A stretch of DNA of 64,000 nucleotides from Tricholomella constricta (GCA_013368375.1 JAACJP010000007.1:1116001-1180000), one strand, 5' to 3'. Shown: positions 1 to 12,340, numbered from the stretch's first letter. The notes: generated from the letters alone by a model not told the origin. Translations and numbers: made by a program.

Positions 1-1250
1 AGACTGCAATACTGGTGTCACAAAGTGCAGCACTTCCGAGACGTAAAACACTGGGGATCTGGAAGCGATAGACGTGACAACTGTGCCTTAAGATATTTGA
101 AGCAAGAGGAGGGCTAACCTTGACACTACCGAAGCGAGCGAATTGCTTCAGGGTGAGGAACTGTATCGCTGACACTGTGATAGGTTGAGAAGCGAGCATC
201 ATAAGTACTGAACGAGTATATAAATTACCTTCTCCGCTTGCTTCAGGTGATCAAAAAAGGACATGTAAGGTAATGCTCTGACGAGTCACAGCAAACACGA
301 TACGGACCAAGATGAACTAACGCCAGAAAGAGCTTGGTGCAGACGTCGACATTCAATAGCCTGACGTAGATAAAGAGCTCACTCACAAGCAAACAGGTCA
401 ATAGACGACGCCGATCGCTGACTAGGAATGACAATGTTCATATAAACCGAGTAAATTCTGCGGGCGAGCTTACGCATCCAGACTCGGTAGGCGAGGAACC
501 TATAGACTCGAGATGAGCTAAGCCAAACAAGTCAGAAACGCGATAATGAAAATACGGACGTTTCGGATATTCCGGATATTAACATCTATGTCAGGGAGCT
601 CAGAACACATATCAAGGAATGTTCATTTGGTATATTCACTGATAACGCTAGTTCCACCTGGGGACAAGATCTTCAGACCGACTCGCTGCCCGGCCACGAC
701 GAGATGCGGCTTACGTTCAGACTCCTGCAGTTCAAAAGTGTTTCAAATCAACTCTTGAAATGGGGAAAGATTGAGGTTCGACTCACCAGACGGCTCTTCC
801 AATGGGACCAGTGGTCACGAGGTAGTACCTACATGGTTTACTGTAAGTATGAGACGCTGAAAAATTGACAAGTCGCAAACCAGCAAGCGTGCGCGACGAA
901 GAAGACTGAAACGGTATCAAGCAAACTGATGATCGCTTGAGTAACGGGCAAGCAGACAACCAGAAACAGTAAACAGACCAAACAGCCACGACCTGAAAAC
1001 AACGACTTGAGATACTCGGGAAAAGACCTGCCAAAATTCACGCACCATGAGCTTAACGAAAAGAGGGTCTTTCTGAAATCGTTGGAAGTACTTATAGGTC
1101 TGTGTCAAGGTTATCCCGTAAAGCCTGTCTCCGACATGAAGGATCGCGAGAATCAAAATCACTAAACACTCACATAGAGGAGAATATTAAGCCAAGGAGG
1201 GTCATTCCAAGCGCCACCTCCTCTAGCTGTGTTCTGTGTACCACTGCCAT
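1..1250 (-). CDS. DUF6534-type multi-pass membrane protein, 3' end beyond window
   Basis: Reads on the minus strand from ATG at 1250 and continues past position 1, so it is partial. Exon 1 (1250-1174) joins exon 2 at 1124 across a 49-nt GTGAGT...CAG intron, giving SSMLYGITLTQTYKYFQRF, which matches the start of the basidiomycete DUF6534 family (LYG-x4-QTYxYF). Further exons carry other family hallmarks in order: LDTVSVFFVAHACW, YYLVTTGPIGRAVW, YRFLAYRVWM, SDRRRLLTCLL, and near the left edge QFLTLKQFARFGSVK and LGSAALCDTSIAV. The family has about seven predicted transmembrane helices and no known function; an ancestral receptor-like fold has been speculated. Internal exon borders are approximate. 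No frame break is needed to connect the blocks. Confidence 0.8.
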
Positions 1251-1890
1251 GATGGTTATGCGAGTGGGCGAAAGGTAGGGCAAAGTCGGAAGCGAGGGTA
1301 AATTGTTCTATCATTCCTTAAACGTGACTCTACCACATCCCAAGGGGGGTGAGAATGGTGGAGGGCAGAAAACGTCTGTTAAGGCGGGTCTACCTAATTC
1401 TGGTTGAAGGCCGAAAACTTACCGAGGCATCGACCAAAGAAATGTCGAGGATATCATCGGGATGCGCAGCGTTGCGAAATAAGCACGGGCCAAAATCACA
1501 CGGCGGGGAGAGGTAAAGCCTTTAAGGTAAGAAGATCCTTGCGTGTCTGATGCGAATTCAGGTTAGTTTTCACAGGGCCTAAATTCACTCGCAGCGCGAA
1601 TGCGGTGATCGGGCCGCAATACACGCCAGGACCATGGACGTAAATGGTGAATTCTGAACGACGGTGCACTTGCGTGTTGTTGAGGGCATGGGCTCAAAAC
1701 ATCGACGTAGTGCGGAGTGGAGAACGCTGACGGAATCAGTAACGAAACTTTAGGCAACCCGAGACTGATAGATGCAGTCACAGAGCGACTTCTCGACGGT
1801 ATCTTTGTCACTGAGAATACATCCCACGTTACAAGATAACTCCGACATGATCCAAAAACTTGGAAGAACACAATTGGAACCGTGACTGGA
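1251..1890. other. Intergenic, no gene seen
   Basis: This lies between the start of the DUF6534 gene and the end of the GH16-like gene, both on the minus strand. It must hold the 3' UTR of the latter and the promoter of the former. Short open frames on both strands show no family motif and no convincing splice-linked continuation. Confidence 0.5.
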
Positions 1891-3012
1891 TCAGGAACCA
1901 GTCCTGGTTACGACGACGTTGCGAACTTTGTACGTGGTCGTGCCCGTTGGGCCAGGTGACCCTGAAGATCCTTCCATCTGAGATGATACATCTGTTAACT
2001 CAGTCTTCGTGGGACAGAGAATTCGACAAACCTGTAGATTCACGATCCTGCCAGGGTAACAGATATTATCATCTACCAACCACGTAAGGAATAAAAAGAC
2101 AAACGCACAACCACAGGGGTTTCCCAACGAATGCTTGGCCATACTGAGTCGTCCTCAAAACATTGTCCATATAGAACTGTATTTTGACGTCAGAGTTATT
2201 CGGCTGTGCTGTGAGTACGGCCTTGATGGAGTGGAACGATAGGTCCGTGGGCCAGCCAACAAGGTCGGATCGCACGATGGACGAGGTATTGAAAGTGTTG
2301 AACCAGTTGTTTGCCGTGCCCTTCCATTCACCAATGTCCACCTCAGGAGGCCAGCTGTTCACGGCCTAAGTGCGAGATTTAGCACGACTTTGAAGAAACA
2401 ATCGTGGTATTACCGTTAACCTGGTGTAAAGATGAATTTCAGTGACGACAAGATGGGAGAGGATACTCACCAAAATGCAGGCCAGGTGCCCCTTGCGGTG
2501 GGGGCACTAAAGTCACCAGAGATGGTGTACCCATTCGCCGCTGTGACAGTGATTTGAGACCTTGCATGAATCGCCCCACTGTGGCGAAGCTGTCACACGA
2601 TGGCCGAACAGAAGATCATGGGAAGCTCGCCTTGCATAGTGGATGGCCGGATGAGGGTTTGAAGTACTCGTGGGCGGATTGGGGTTGGATGTGGGTGTGG
2701 CAATAAGGCTCAAGGTGCTTGAAGCAACGACGATGTTGCTGTGATCCGTCGAACTTCCTTTCATGCGAGCACCTATTGAAAGGAGATTTAAGGGTTGTCC
2801 TGCGCTCACGAAAGGCACCACACACTTCCGTTGTGGTCAGATCCCCAGGGGTACAGATACGCCCAGTAGCTCTCGAATGTCGAGTACGAGGAGAAAGAGC
2901 TGGACGGGATGACAGTGGTCGCGGCGCGGGCGAAAGGCGCAGAGACGAGGGTTCCTGCAATGCCAATTATGGCAAGACTATTGAGCTTTCTGAGTTCCGA
3001 GTTAGAACACAT
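1891..3012 (-). CDS. Secreted GH16-like glycoside hydrolase
   Basis: ATG at 3012 opens a signal peptide (hydrophobic LAIIGIAGTLVSAPFARA, then mature TTVIPSSSF). It is followed by FESYWAYLYPWGSDHNGS, GARMKGSSTDHSN, NPHPAIHYA, SGAIHARSQITVTAANGY, SGDFSAPTARGTWPAFW and NSWPPEVDIGEWKG. EVDIGE fits the GH16 active-site pattern ExDxxE, in which the first Glu is the nucleophile and the last the acid/base. The C-terminus reads KPLW, IVNLQ, MEGSSGSPGPTGTTTYKVRN and VVVTRTGS, then TGA at 1893-1891. Introns are about 50 nt; one (2630-2579) appears to be GC-AG. It is a concanavalin-like beta-sandwich enzyme, probably acting outside the cell on wall or plant beta-glucans. The substrate cannot be told from sequence alone. 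Confidence 0.86.
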
Positions 3013-3099
3013 CCGACAACGATACGATGCTCATCATACCTTACGAACATAGTGGATGGTATTCTTGCAGGAAAATCAAGTTCCCTTCTCATGTTTATA

Positions 3100-3766
3100 G
3101 GCATTTGAAGGGTCACTCGGTTTGTTTAGAAGCCAGGGACGCGCATGGCAAACGGTAAAATGAGAGTTCTCCCGGATAGAACGTCACGGGAAACCATCAT
3201 GAGATGTGGGCTTCAGAGCCTGTCAGACTAACCAGTTGCCCGAAGTTTCAGAAGCGGACCGAAGTTTACAGGTCATTGACATCTGTCGAGAGAGCTATTG
3301 TCGTCGAGGGTTCGACGTGTCTTATCCGGTCCGATGTAAGTAACTGTAGGCATGCCACATATCTGATCACATTGCCTGTCCTGCATTGTCGCCATTCAGG
3401 ATGGCTTTCGGTGCTACCACGAGGATGTTGGAGCAGTCAACAAAAATGAAGAACATTGTTGGAATGCAAAGCAGGTCAAAGCGTAAGTCCAAGACGTTAG
3501 GAAGTGAGAACAACTGTAGGTTTTCAGGTCGAGCTAAGCAGTCTAGGAATAAGAAGAGGTCTCAAGCCAAGTCCACTTGTGACAGTGCCCACGTGCGTGT
3601 CATCTTGTGACAATAATTTTGACTCCTCCGACTCCAGGCACATTCACTGGTATCGGGCGGAGGTATGTTCACGCTATAATGCATATCATCTTCCAACTAA
3701 CCTTACACTCCCAGTCCGTAGTAGCCCTCTACTTAAGTGTCTTTGTACAGTGGCATTTGAAGGTCA
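3100..3766 (+). other. Intergenic with splice-like signals; possible small cysteine-containing gene or relic
   Basis: This lies between the divergent GH16-like and IleRS genes. On the plus strand it has several good intron-like pairs: an acceptor TTTACAG at about 3269 with CTAAC upstream, GTAAGT at 3337 to CATTCAG near 3401, GTAAGT at 3483 to TTTTCAG near 3528, and GTATGT at 3663 to CTAAC...CCCAG at 3713. Between them are Cys-containing reading segments such as VIDICRESYCRRGFDVSYPV and VPTCVSSC. I could not join them into one open frame: at least one junction gives a stop. It may be a small secreted-protein gene, a degraded gene, or the IleRS 5' leader. No family recognised. Confidence 0.25.
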
Positions 3767-6700
3767 ATGAGGCACGCCGCCTCTCAAGCCGCCTTGCTCA
3801 GAGCCTGCAAAACTTGGAATCGACGTGTTCGACACCTTTCGTCTTCCTCTGCTCGCGCCAGCTCAACCAAGAAACCTGCGGACAAAAACACTTACTCGAA
3901 CACCTTACTTCTGCCAAAGACTTCGTTCCCACTATGGGCCGATCCGTCAAAAAGTGAAGTACCATTTCAGGAGCGAACGGGAGAGAATCTATATCGCTGG
4001 CAGGTGCGAATCGACGTATTCAAATTTCTTCCTTTCTAACAATCCTCGTGAAGTGGAAAAACGCGACTGGTCCGTTATGGATCCTACATGACGGCCCACC
4101 GTATGCAAACGGCAATTTACACATGGGTTCGTGACTTCTGCATGAATTCAACACTTGGCTGACGTTGGCACAAAGGACACGCTCTGAACAAGATTATCAA
4201 GGACATCATCAATCGATTCCATGTGTCACTTGGCCGGAAAGTGCAGTACGCCTTACTTTCCTCGACATGCAACGAATTCCACCTCAGATATTCGGCGTAG
4301 TTATATTCCAGGTTGGGATTGTCATGGGCTTCCTATTGAGAATAAGGCGTTGCACGAGTTAGGCGTACGTGATTGTCATTTCTCGCTGACGTCCACCATT
4401 AATGATCATTCAAAGAAAGACTCGCTGACTACTCCAGCTAGCACAATTCGAGCAGCAGCTGACGCGACCGCCAAACGGGAAATTTTAAACCAGAAAGAGC
4501 AGTATCGTTATTTTGGCATTATGGCAGACTGGAGCACGGAATCAACCTATAGAACCCTAGGTGCGTGTATTGTACACCACAGGTAACCTAGCGTCTCAAA
4601 TAAGGTGCCAGATCCTCACTATGAGATTCGACAACTGCGGATATTCCAGAAAATGGTTGAGAAAGGTCGCGATACGCTGTTTCACCTTTATCTGACGTTT
4701 ACCGATATACATCCCCATATCAGGTCTTATATACCGTCACTATCGCCCGGTTCACTATTCCCCATCTTCTCGCTCAGCACTTGCGGAAGCAGAACTTGTT
4801 TACAAAGATGACCACGTCTCCCATTCCGTCTACGTCACGTTCGAGGTTGATAGGAAAGTTCAAGCCCAGAACTCTGTCATCCAGGAACTGGTATCCTCAT
4901 ATTCGTCCGTTCGATTACTGGTCTGGACTACTACTCCTTGGACCCTCACTGCGAACATGGTGAGCTTTTTTCACCGAAGCATCGGCATATTCTGATCGAT
5001 TTCTGGCAGGGCATTGCTGTGCATACCGACCTAACGTACTCAATCCTGCGGCATGCGGAGGAAGGTGATAGAGTCGTCATTGTCGCAAAGGAACGTATGG
5101 CTGCCCTGGCAGAAATTCTTGGCTCAGTCGATATAATTGGCGAAGTTCAAGGTTCCTTCAACTTCGACACTCATGCTCCCTAACCACTGACATACCTCCG
5201 CAGGATCGGATTTGATCGACGTTTCCTACACCCCTATATTCTCGCCTTTCGCCGCGTCCGAACCTTTCAAAGTGATTTCAGCCTCGCACGTCACGTCTGA
5301 ATCTGGGACGGGTCTGGTGCACTGTGCACCTGCTCACGGTGCCGAAGATTACCACGCGTTCCTGTCATTAGACCTCATCTCTACTTCCAAGAACATGATC
5401 TGCCATGTAGACAGTGAAGGAAGGTTCACGTCCGAGGTTGCTAATGTTGTTGGCGATGCCTCTACAAATTTGATTGGTCAGGAGGTTCTGAGTGGTGGGT
5501 CGAGGGCTGTAGTGGAGCTTCTCAAGGAGACCGGCGCGCTTGTCAAGTTGCAGCGCATCAAGCATCGGTATCCCTACGACTGGAAAACGGATAAGCCAAT
5601 CATTGTAACGTACGTGCTCAACTCCTTGGCTCATCATCCGCTCATTATCCCATCCCCCCCTTTAGAGCGACATCCCAGTGGTTCGCTGATCTGGCCAACA
5701 TCAAGAATGATGCTTTAGAGGCTTTGAAGGACGTCTCCTTCTTCCCCCCTGCCTGTAAGGCTGTTTCTATTTAAATTTTCATCCCAGGCGGCTTACAAAT
5801 ATCGTTTTCAGCTCGGAACCGTCTCGAATCATTCGTCCGATCCCGTTCAGAATGGTGTATCTCGCGCCAGCGTGTATGGGGAGTTCCCATTCCAGCTCTT
5901 CACCGTCTTGACTCAGACCAAGCCGTCCTCGACTCCGGCTCGCTTGACCACATACTGTCGGTCCTGGAAGTCAAGGGTGTTGCTCATTGGTGGAATGGCC
6001 CCGTTGACGACTTTGTTCCCCCGGCACTGCGCGAGGAAGGCCGATCACCATCAGAAACGTGGCGTAAAGGTACAGATACAATGGACGTCTGGTTCGACAG
6101 TGGTACATCCTGGTCGATGCTGAGCGAGGCTGGATTTGGAGAGGATAGGCCATTCCTTGCAGATGTCTGTCTCGAGGGTTCAGATCAGCACCGTGGTTGG
6201 TTTCAGAGCCAGCTCCTGACTGCTGTCGGTTCTGCGGCGCCGGACGCTCAAAAGAGGAGCCCGTATGGGACCTTGATCACCCATGGGATGGTCCTTGACC
6301 AAGTGGGGAAGAAAATGAGCAAGTCGTTGGGTAATATTATCAGTCCTCTGACTATTGTGTTGGGAGGGAAGGTTAGTGACTTCTGTGTATGCGAGCGTGA
6401 TCCCTGTATTCACACCGCAGTTTAGGACAAGAAGAAAGATCCAGCGTATGGCGCTGACGTCCTGAGATTGTGGGCAGCAACAGTCGAGTACTGGCGGGAT
6501 ATGTCGGTCGGTCCGACTGTGCTGGCCCAGGCAGCCGAGTCGATGAGGAAAATCCGCAACTCTGCACGGTTTATGCTCGGTACTGTTGGCGACGAAGAAA
6601 CCAGACGTCAGTTGCAACGAGTGCCCAGGGAGGAGTTGGGGTTGGTTCGTGCATTCTTTTACCTCGTCCATCGACATCTACTGAACAATTTCAAGGCCGA

Positions 6701-7783
6701 ACGATTTGTGATGCATGAGTTATATAACCTTGAACAGACAGCTCTCGAAGGGTACTCGTCATATAATTTTCCCAAAGGTACCGTCTACCTCGGTTTTCTT
6801 TACTTTTGTTGTCTCTGACAGCTTTGTTACAGTCATTAACTCCCTGACTCACTTTGCGAACATCACTCTATCTTCACTGTATTTTGACGTCACAAAGGAC
6901 TGCCTTTATGCCAATAAACTCACAAGTCCTGAACGCCGAGGAGTAGTCACTGTGCTTGAACAGGTGCGTTCTTCTGACCTCGCATTCTCAAGTTCCTCGT
7001 TCATGCGGTCTGCTCAGGTGTTGACGTCGATGATCTCAGTCTTAGCACCTGTCCTACCGCATTTAGCGGAGGAAATCCACAGCTCCTGGAAACCTGACGG
7101 ATCATCGGTATTCATGACGCAATGGAGGCCCCTGGTTAATTCTACTTCAGTGGCGATCTGATCACGTACTCACCACAGTGTTGACAGGGCATCGAGTGGA
7201 AGGATGCCAAGGCCGCTGAGGACATGGCGGAGCTCCTTCGCATTCGTGGTGTGGTTCTATCTTTACTAGAGCAAGCTCGTGGAAATAAGTCAGTATCACT
7301 TCTCTTCTTCAAATATTCCCACTGACTGAGAGTCCTCCAGAGTCCTCAAGAGTTCATTAGAAGCTGAAGTCGATATCATTCTTCCTGACGGAGCCGCCGG
7401 TACCAAACTCGAGGAGCTGCTGCAACGAGAGGGTAGGCATGTCCTCATCCTCGGACAACTCATAACATTAACGCAACTTGGTAGAAAACCTACTAAAGAC
7501 GCTGTTCATCGTCTCGGATGCGTTTGTTACAGACGAGGGTTCTCTAGGGACGTCCTCGCCGGAGTGGATCTATACTGACACTTTGTCGATACCTGGTGCG
7601 TGTCCACCCATCTGTTATCTCGCCCTATCACTCAACACATGTCAATGGTCCTCAGGTTGTGATGATGACGTGGCGATCCGTGTCCGACCTGCGACTCTCC
7701 ATAAATGTCCGCGCTGCTGGACGTTCACTCGCGAGCCTGAGGATACACTGTGTCCTCGGTGCACTGACGTAGTTGAGCACTGA
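3767..7783 (+). CDS. ISM1: Isoleucyl-tRNA synthetase, mitochondrial type
   Basis: A class I aminoacyl-tRNA synthetase that charges tRNA-Ile in mitochondria. The ATG at 3767 starts an Arg/Ser-rich, acid-poor presequence ([20 protein letters not shown]) before the catalytic core. Visible motifs in order: [13 protein letters not shown] (the HIGH box, split by an intron after HMG), [11 protein letters not shown], the editing-domain stretch [44 protein letters not shown], and KMSKSLGN (the KMSKS loop). An anticodon-binding region follows, then a C-terminal zinc site (CPRCWTF...CPRC) typical of bacterial-type IleRS. That layout separates it from the cytosolic eukaryotic enzyme. There are many short introns; TGA at 7781-7783. 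All core motifs are intact. Confidence 0.93.
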
Positions 7784-8187
7784 TGTACGTGAACATTCTA
7801 GGAGTACCAGCTTAAGGATATGTATACTTACGGTAATCGATAATACCTACAACTCCCTGTAACATACGCACATTGCCCGTCATAAGCAGCCACAAGTCGT
7901 GGTCCACCCCGGGCCGGGGGCATCATCGACGCCATCCGAGTGTTGTCGTCTGATGTCGTCTCGATTGTCTCTCGGGCAATTACCTACATATAAACCAAAT
8001 GAGAGTACTATTCTTCCAGCTCTGCAAATACATACTTTTTCCAAATCCTGCGCAGTCACGGTAACATGAAACTAGTATACAATTTGCGACGGTCAGATCA
8101 TGAGGCTAAATGCTTTACAGATCACAAGATGGCAAGGGATAGTATTTTTACAATGTGGAGGAAATAATATAACAAGAGCCGTCGTAA
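7784..8187. other. Intergenic, no gene seen
   Basis: A 404-base gap between the convergent ends of the IleRS gene and the small putative gene at 8188. It holds 3' UTR sequence and nothing recognisable otherwise. Confidence 0.5.
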
Positions 8188-8850
8188 TCAAAGTATCCCG
8201 TCAGCGGTCATAAACTGAATGTCCCGGATTCCTGATAACCGTGTCAGCTTCTCCCATGAAAGATGTCGAGGCGGCTTACCTGCTCTATTAACGGCTTTCC
8301 CGATCACGAGATCGATTTTTCTCATTTTGCAGGGCTCCAGTTTCTTGGGATCATCACCTCTTCGCCAGTCGTGGTGGGGATAGCGCTGTGTAACAACCAT
8401 GAGCGACGCCTTGCCCGTGGGATATACAATCGATATGTGAATGTGTCGCTTGGTGAGATGTCGTAGGAGTATCATCATAGCGTAGTCGAAGTCAACCTCT
8501 TCCACAGGTTTATTGGATAGACGCGCTGCCCACTTAAGGGCCTCCTCCATAGACATGACCCAGCCACCGAGTCGGTAATTTATCATAACCTGAAGAAGGT
8601 GTTCAGTTATAGTCCACGAATTTACCAATAACAGATCTACCATAATTTACTTCACGTTGAGAAAGGCCTGGGTGGAGAATTGAGAGTGGGGCGAGATGTT
8701 GGAGACGTTCAAAGCGTTCCGTTCTGTGGCCACTTGTATCAAGTTCAAGTAGTCACGTGATGGATATTGCGCAGAGGACAATGTGCTGATATTCGTTGGC
8801 TCTTGCAGCGTGTGCGTGATGGCATCTTCGAGGCCCCAGGAAACTCCCAA
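8188..8850 (-). CDS. Putative two-exon protein of unknown function
   Basis: A model on the minus strand: exon 1 runs 8850-8656 and exon 2 runs 8589-8188. They are joined across a 66-nt intron with donor GTGAAG, a branch-like CTGAAC and acceptor CTTCTTCAG. Splicing keeps frame (FLN then VMINYRLGGWV) and gives about 198 residues, ending IQFMTADGIL. The middle (MEEALKWAARLSNKPVEEVD, then MILLRHLTKRHIHISIVYPT) looks like folded protein with a helix and strands. I recognise no family and see no signal peptide or membrane segment. Neighbours offer no hint. It could be chance, or the 3' part of a longer gene extending past 8850. Confidence 0.4.
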
Positions 8851-9627
8851 ATATGTTTGTCGGCCAATACCCCCTAGTATCGGCCTACATTGTGCAATAA
8901 TATTGGCATTAAATACTTAATGCCCGATCGCGACATTTGCGCCCCGCCAAAACAGAATCGCAGCTATTTTCTGACAACAAAGTAGCCATTTTAGGGCCCT
9001 CGAAGATGCTAATTTCCTGACCAACATATATGGGAGCTTCCCGGTGTTCGAGTATACCTTACCAGGACGGCCCGATCCTTCTGCCACATCCCTTCGATCT
9101 CTACCTTCCGCATTGGGACGTGTCTTGATGCTGAGCGCTAGGAGCATCGAGACTCCATATAGTACCGCTGCGCGGCTCTTCTCGGTTCCAAAAGTTTTCA
9201 CCAATGAATGGATAAATGGACTATGGTTAGGAGTTTGTCGTGAGCCTCAGTCGTCTATCACACCGTGTCAGACTGAGGGTGAGCCATTTTATGTTTTATT
9301 TTACTTCGATACTTTACTGATAAACCTTTAGTGAACATTTCTGCATCATTATCTATGCGCGGGCCTCGTCAAATTCGCTATACAGACGTTCTTTATACAG
9401 ATGATCAGGATTTCAAAGGCTCTTAAGGTGTTCTTGGCCTCAACGATTCTGTTTTAGGAGGTCGACAGACCTTCGATTCTTCCTATCGTGCTTGCAGGAT
9501 ATCTGTTAGTAGGTCAATATCAATCGACTACGCGCTTCCTTGATGAGTTGGCTACTTCGAGGCGACACTGAGCGGAGCCTCGCATAATCGGCCTCTTCGC
9601 GGGACTTCGGAAATGCCTTGTTGTGCG
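8851..9627. other. Intergenic, no supported gene
   Basis: Short open frames occur on both strands (for example 9044-9331 on plus), but none has a family motif or splice-linked continuation. Between the small putative gene and the start of the duplicated DUF4246 unit I see nothing else. Confidence 0.45.
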
Positions 9628-12340
9628 CTGGAAACTCTCCTCCGTTAACTAGGGTCTCAGCTACTTACGCATATCTCAAGCGTAACGGGACTAGGGGCCC
9701 TCGTTGTCTTCGTCGTAACGGGTGAAGTTGAGAAGTAGAGCTCAACCGAAAAACGCGAAGCGATTGAACGGAGACGCGTCGTCGACCATGGACATTGCGG
9801 CATTTAGAAATGACTAGGACATGTTGGGGGGAGGGTGATGTTTTGATAACTGTGGAGAGTGGGCACGGTTCATCATGATGGGCCGGTTTGTTGGAAAAAT
9901 AAATAACTTGAACCAGTCGATGAAAGTGGACCATCCTAAACTAAGCGTGATGAAAAGCAGAAACGCCGACCAACAGGTCCTAGTGATAATCGTTCCACAG
10001 AGCCCTGATCGACGTAGAGTAGTCAGTATTGACGGAAGGTACAAATTTATACTGCATTCCTTCAGAAAATTGTATGCAACGACTCAATGCTCGCAAAGCG
10101 AAAACTGATGCTGCGCAAACGCCTTCCCATTCTCGACCACGAATTTCTTCCTCTCCTCCATGAGTTGCAGCCTTACCTCCTTCGCTTCCTCCAGCCCAAT
10201 CGGGAACCCATCCACGTCTTCAAAAATATGATTCCTTAGCTCCAGCGGCAAGTTCGCAATCGCATTTACCCCGCTCCACTTATTCGGCGTCTCCCCCCCG
10301 GCGGCCACCACCTTCTCGCTCCACCAATCCTTCTGCTGGCACGGCACATTCGCCGTCGACACAACCCTAATTCCAGGGTCCACCAAGAACAGCGCCACGA
10401 TCTTCCTGTGCCCCGGCTTCGTCGGGTCCGCGAGCCTGAACGGCTGCACCTGGTGCTGCAGGATATTAGGCCACGTGAGGAGGCGCCCCTCGCGCGTCTC
10501 GACTGTGCCGACATCCTGGATGCCCCGTCCGTGTGTATCGCAGCCGAAGACGGCGGGCAGCCAGTCGCGATGGTCTTGCTCGTAGTGGATTTCCAGGGTG
10601 TCAGTGTCGGACTGCTGCCGGAAGGCAAGGTGCGAGGGCGTGATGTTGTGAGAGTCGTAGTAGTAGATTGCCGAGGCGCAGATATGTTCGTTCTGAAATA
10701 TGGATGGAGAGCAAGAGTACATATATGGGGGTTCAGAAGGTGAATAGAGAGAGGGAGAGGCTCACCAATTTCCCCTCGACGTGCCAGGACCCGCCCTCGT
10801 ACGCCTGCTTCTCGGGCGTAAGATGAATATTGGCAAGCTTTACAATCACCTGGATCCCGCGTTTTTTATACTGCTTCCACAGATCCACTTTTTTAACCTC
10901 TTCTTTCTCCCCTATCTTGTCTTCCTTTCTCTCATTCTGCGCCTCCTGCTTTTCCGCCTCCTCTTTCTCCGCCTCTTCCTTCTCCACGTCATCATCAGCA
11001 GGCGGCACGAACACTCCGGGCCCTGGCTGCACAACCCTCCTTATCTCCTCATACCACTCTTCCCTCCTATCGTAGAACTCATCAAAACTTTCAGACTCCC
11101 CCTGCTGGGGGCATTCCTCCTCGAGCCAATCCTCGGGGTCCGGGTCGTACTCGCATTTGTAGTAATAGATGCGGAGCTCGGTATCGTCGAGCAGCGGCGT
11201 GAGGGTGCGGTTCCACAGCGGGATGGCACATGCGATCAGCTGCTCAAGCACGGAGTACAGCTCACAGTGCCGCTCCGGGTGCAGATTGTTGATGTAGCTC
11301 GTGATCCTGTTCGCACAAAACAAAAATAGAGGAAACGGAAGGTGCAAGGTGAGAGTGGTGCTATGTGAGATCGACGAGACGGACGTACTTCGCGGTGCCC
11401 TCGCCCCCGGAGAGGTCGACCTCGCAGGGGAGCCATTGGAAGCGCCGGCTGAAGGGTGCCTTACTTTCTTCGTCCTCACGATAGTAGCGATAAGAAGCCT
11501 CGATGGTGGCTTCTTTGAGCGGGGCTACAGGAATGGTCACGCCTTCCCCGCTCCGCTGGATGCAATCGTCGAGCCCCACGAGGCTATCAGGCAAGATCCT
11601 ACTCCTGCCGTAGATCAGAGGGAAGAGGGAGGGGTGCACGAGGTCAAGGACCTTCTCATCGGAACCTGGATGCCAATCCTTCTCTCGCGCGGGCACCTGT
11701 TCGAGCGGGGCGACGGCTGCCTTGAGCGCTTCTTTGAGCGCCGCAGGTACAGCATGGTCGGATTTAACGACGTCGCCGTTGTAGATGCTGACAGACCAGG
11801 TCTTCTCGAAGGTCTTGGCCTTGTACTGGAGCTCGGCGATACACCAGTCGACCATCGATTCGGTAATATCCTTCTCAGGAGCAGCTGCCAGGGCCTCTGC
11901 ACGCCATTTGGCTACGATGGCTTCGTCGGTGATCTATCAAAGCTGGAGTGCCAGGCGTCTGCGGAACGAGACGCACAGACAGACCTTCTTGTGCCAGTCG
12001 GGCTTGTCGGTGATTTCGTTCATGAGACGCAGCATGGTAAATTCGCGGAGAGTGGTGAGGGGCAGTCTGTTGCACATGCATTTCTTCAGCGTTGAAGACA
12101 GCTGTCCTAGGATTACCAAGTACGTACTGGACCCGTCCGTCCTTTAGGTCCTTGTCGTTAAGCGCATTTCTAAAGAGCTTGCGCCCCTCGCCTGTGGCGG
12201 GGCCATTATCGTCTTTTGCGCGAGGGATGAAGTTGAGGGGGAGCCCGAAGCCGGGGAAGGTGAAGCGGGTGAATTGGGGTACGTCGGTAGACATGACAGA
12301 AATTTGAGATAGAAATCCATGATGGCCAGATGATGGTTGA
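9628..12340 (-). repeat. Tandem duplication, unit A (contains DUF4246 copy 1)
   Basis: Direct repeat of unit B at 12760-15317. Similarity begins at CTGGAAACTCTCCTCCG (9628 and 12760), covers the roughly 450-bp 3' flank and the whole DUF4246 gene, and ends just upstream of the start codon in CCATGATGGCCAGAT. The flank has many substitutions and small indels, while the coding part is much better conserved, so this is an older duplication kept under selection. Confidence 0.85.
10084..12294 (-). CDS. DUF4246 family protein, copy 1
   Basis: ATG at 12294 (MSTDVPQFTRFTFPGFGLPL), TGA at 10086-10084. The DUF4246 blocks in order are: LPLTTLREFTMLRLMNEITD, a central region with LVHPSLFPLIYGRSRILPD and FSRRFQWLPCEVDLSGG, ITSYINNLHPERH, GIQVIVKLANIHLTPEK, GGSWHVEGK, NEHICASAIYYYDSHN, GRLLTWPNILQHQVQPFRL and PGHRKIVALFLVDPG. 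Conserved His-x-Glu (HVE), a later His (QHQV) and Arg (GHRK) could form a Fe(II)/2-oxoglutarate site; this is my inference, as the family's function is not established. A 61-nt GTACGT...CAACAG intron (about 12130-12070) must be removed to keep frame. Compared with copy 2 it has an extra Glu/Lys/Ala repeat (EKEEAEKEEAEKQEAQ) before VDLWKQYKKRG. Confidence 0.88.

Noticed and set aside
9044..9331. 95-codon open frame on plus
   Set aside because: A similar-length frame exists antisense; no motif, no splice-linked exons.
12060..12135. Apparent frameshift in DUF4246 copy 1 relative to copy 2 (61 versus 57 nt between matching blocks)
   Set aside because: Both copies have a GTACGT donor, a CTGAA branch-like site and a (A/T)ACAG acceptor at the same place, so this is a spliced intron of different length; frame is kept after splicing.
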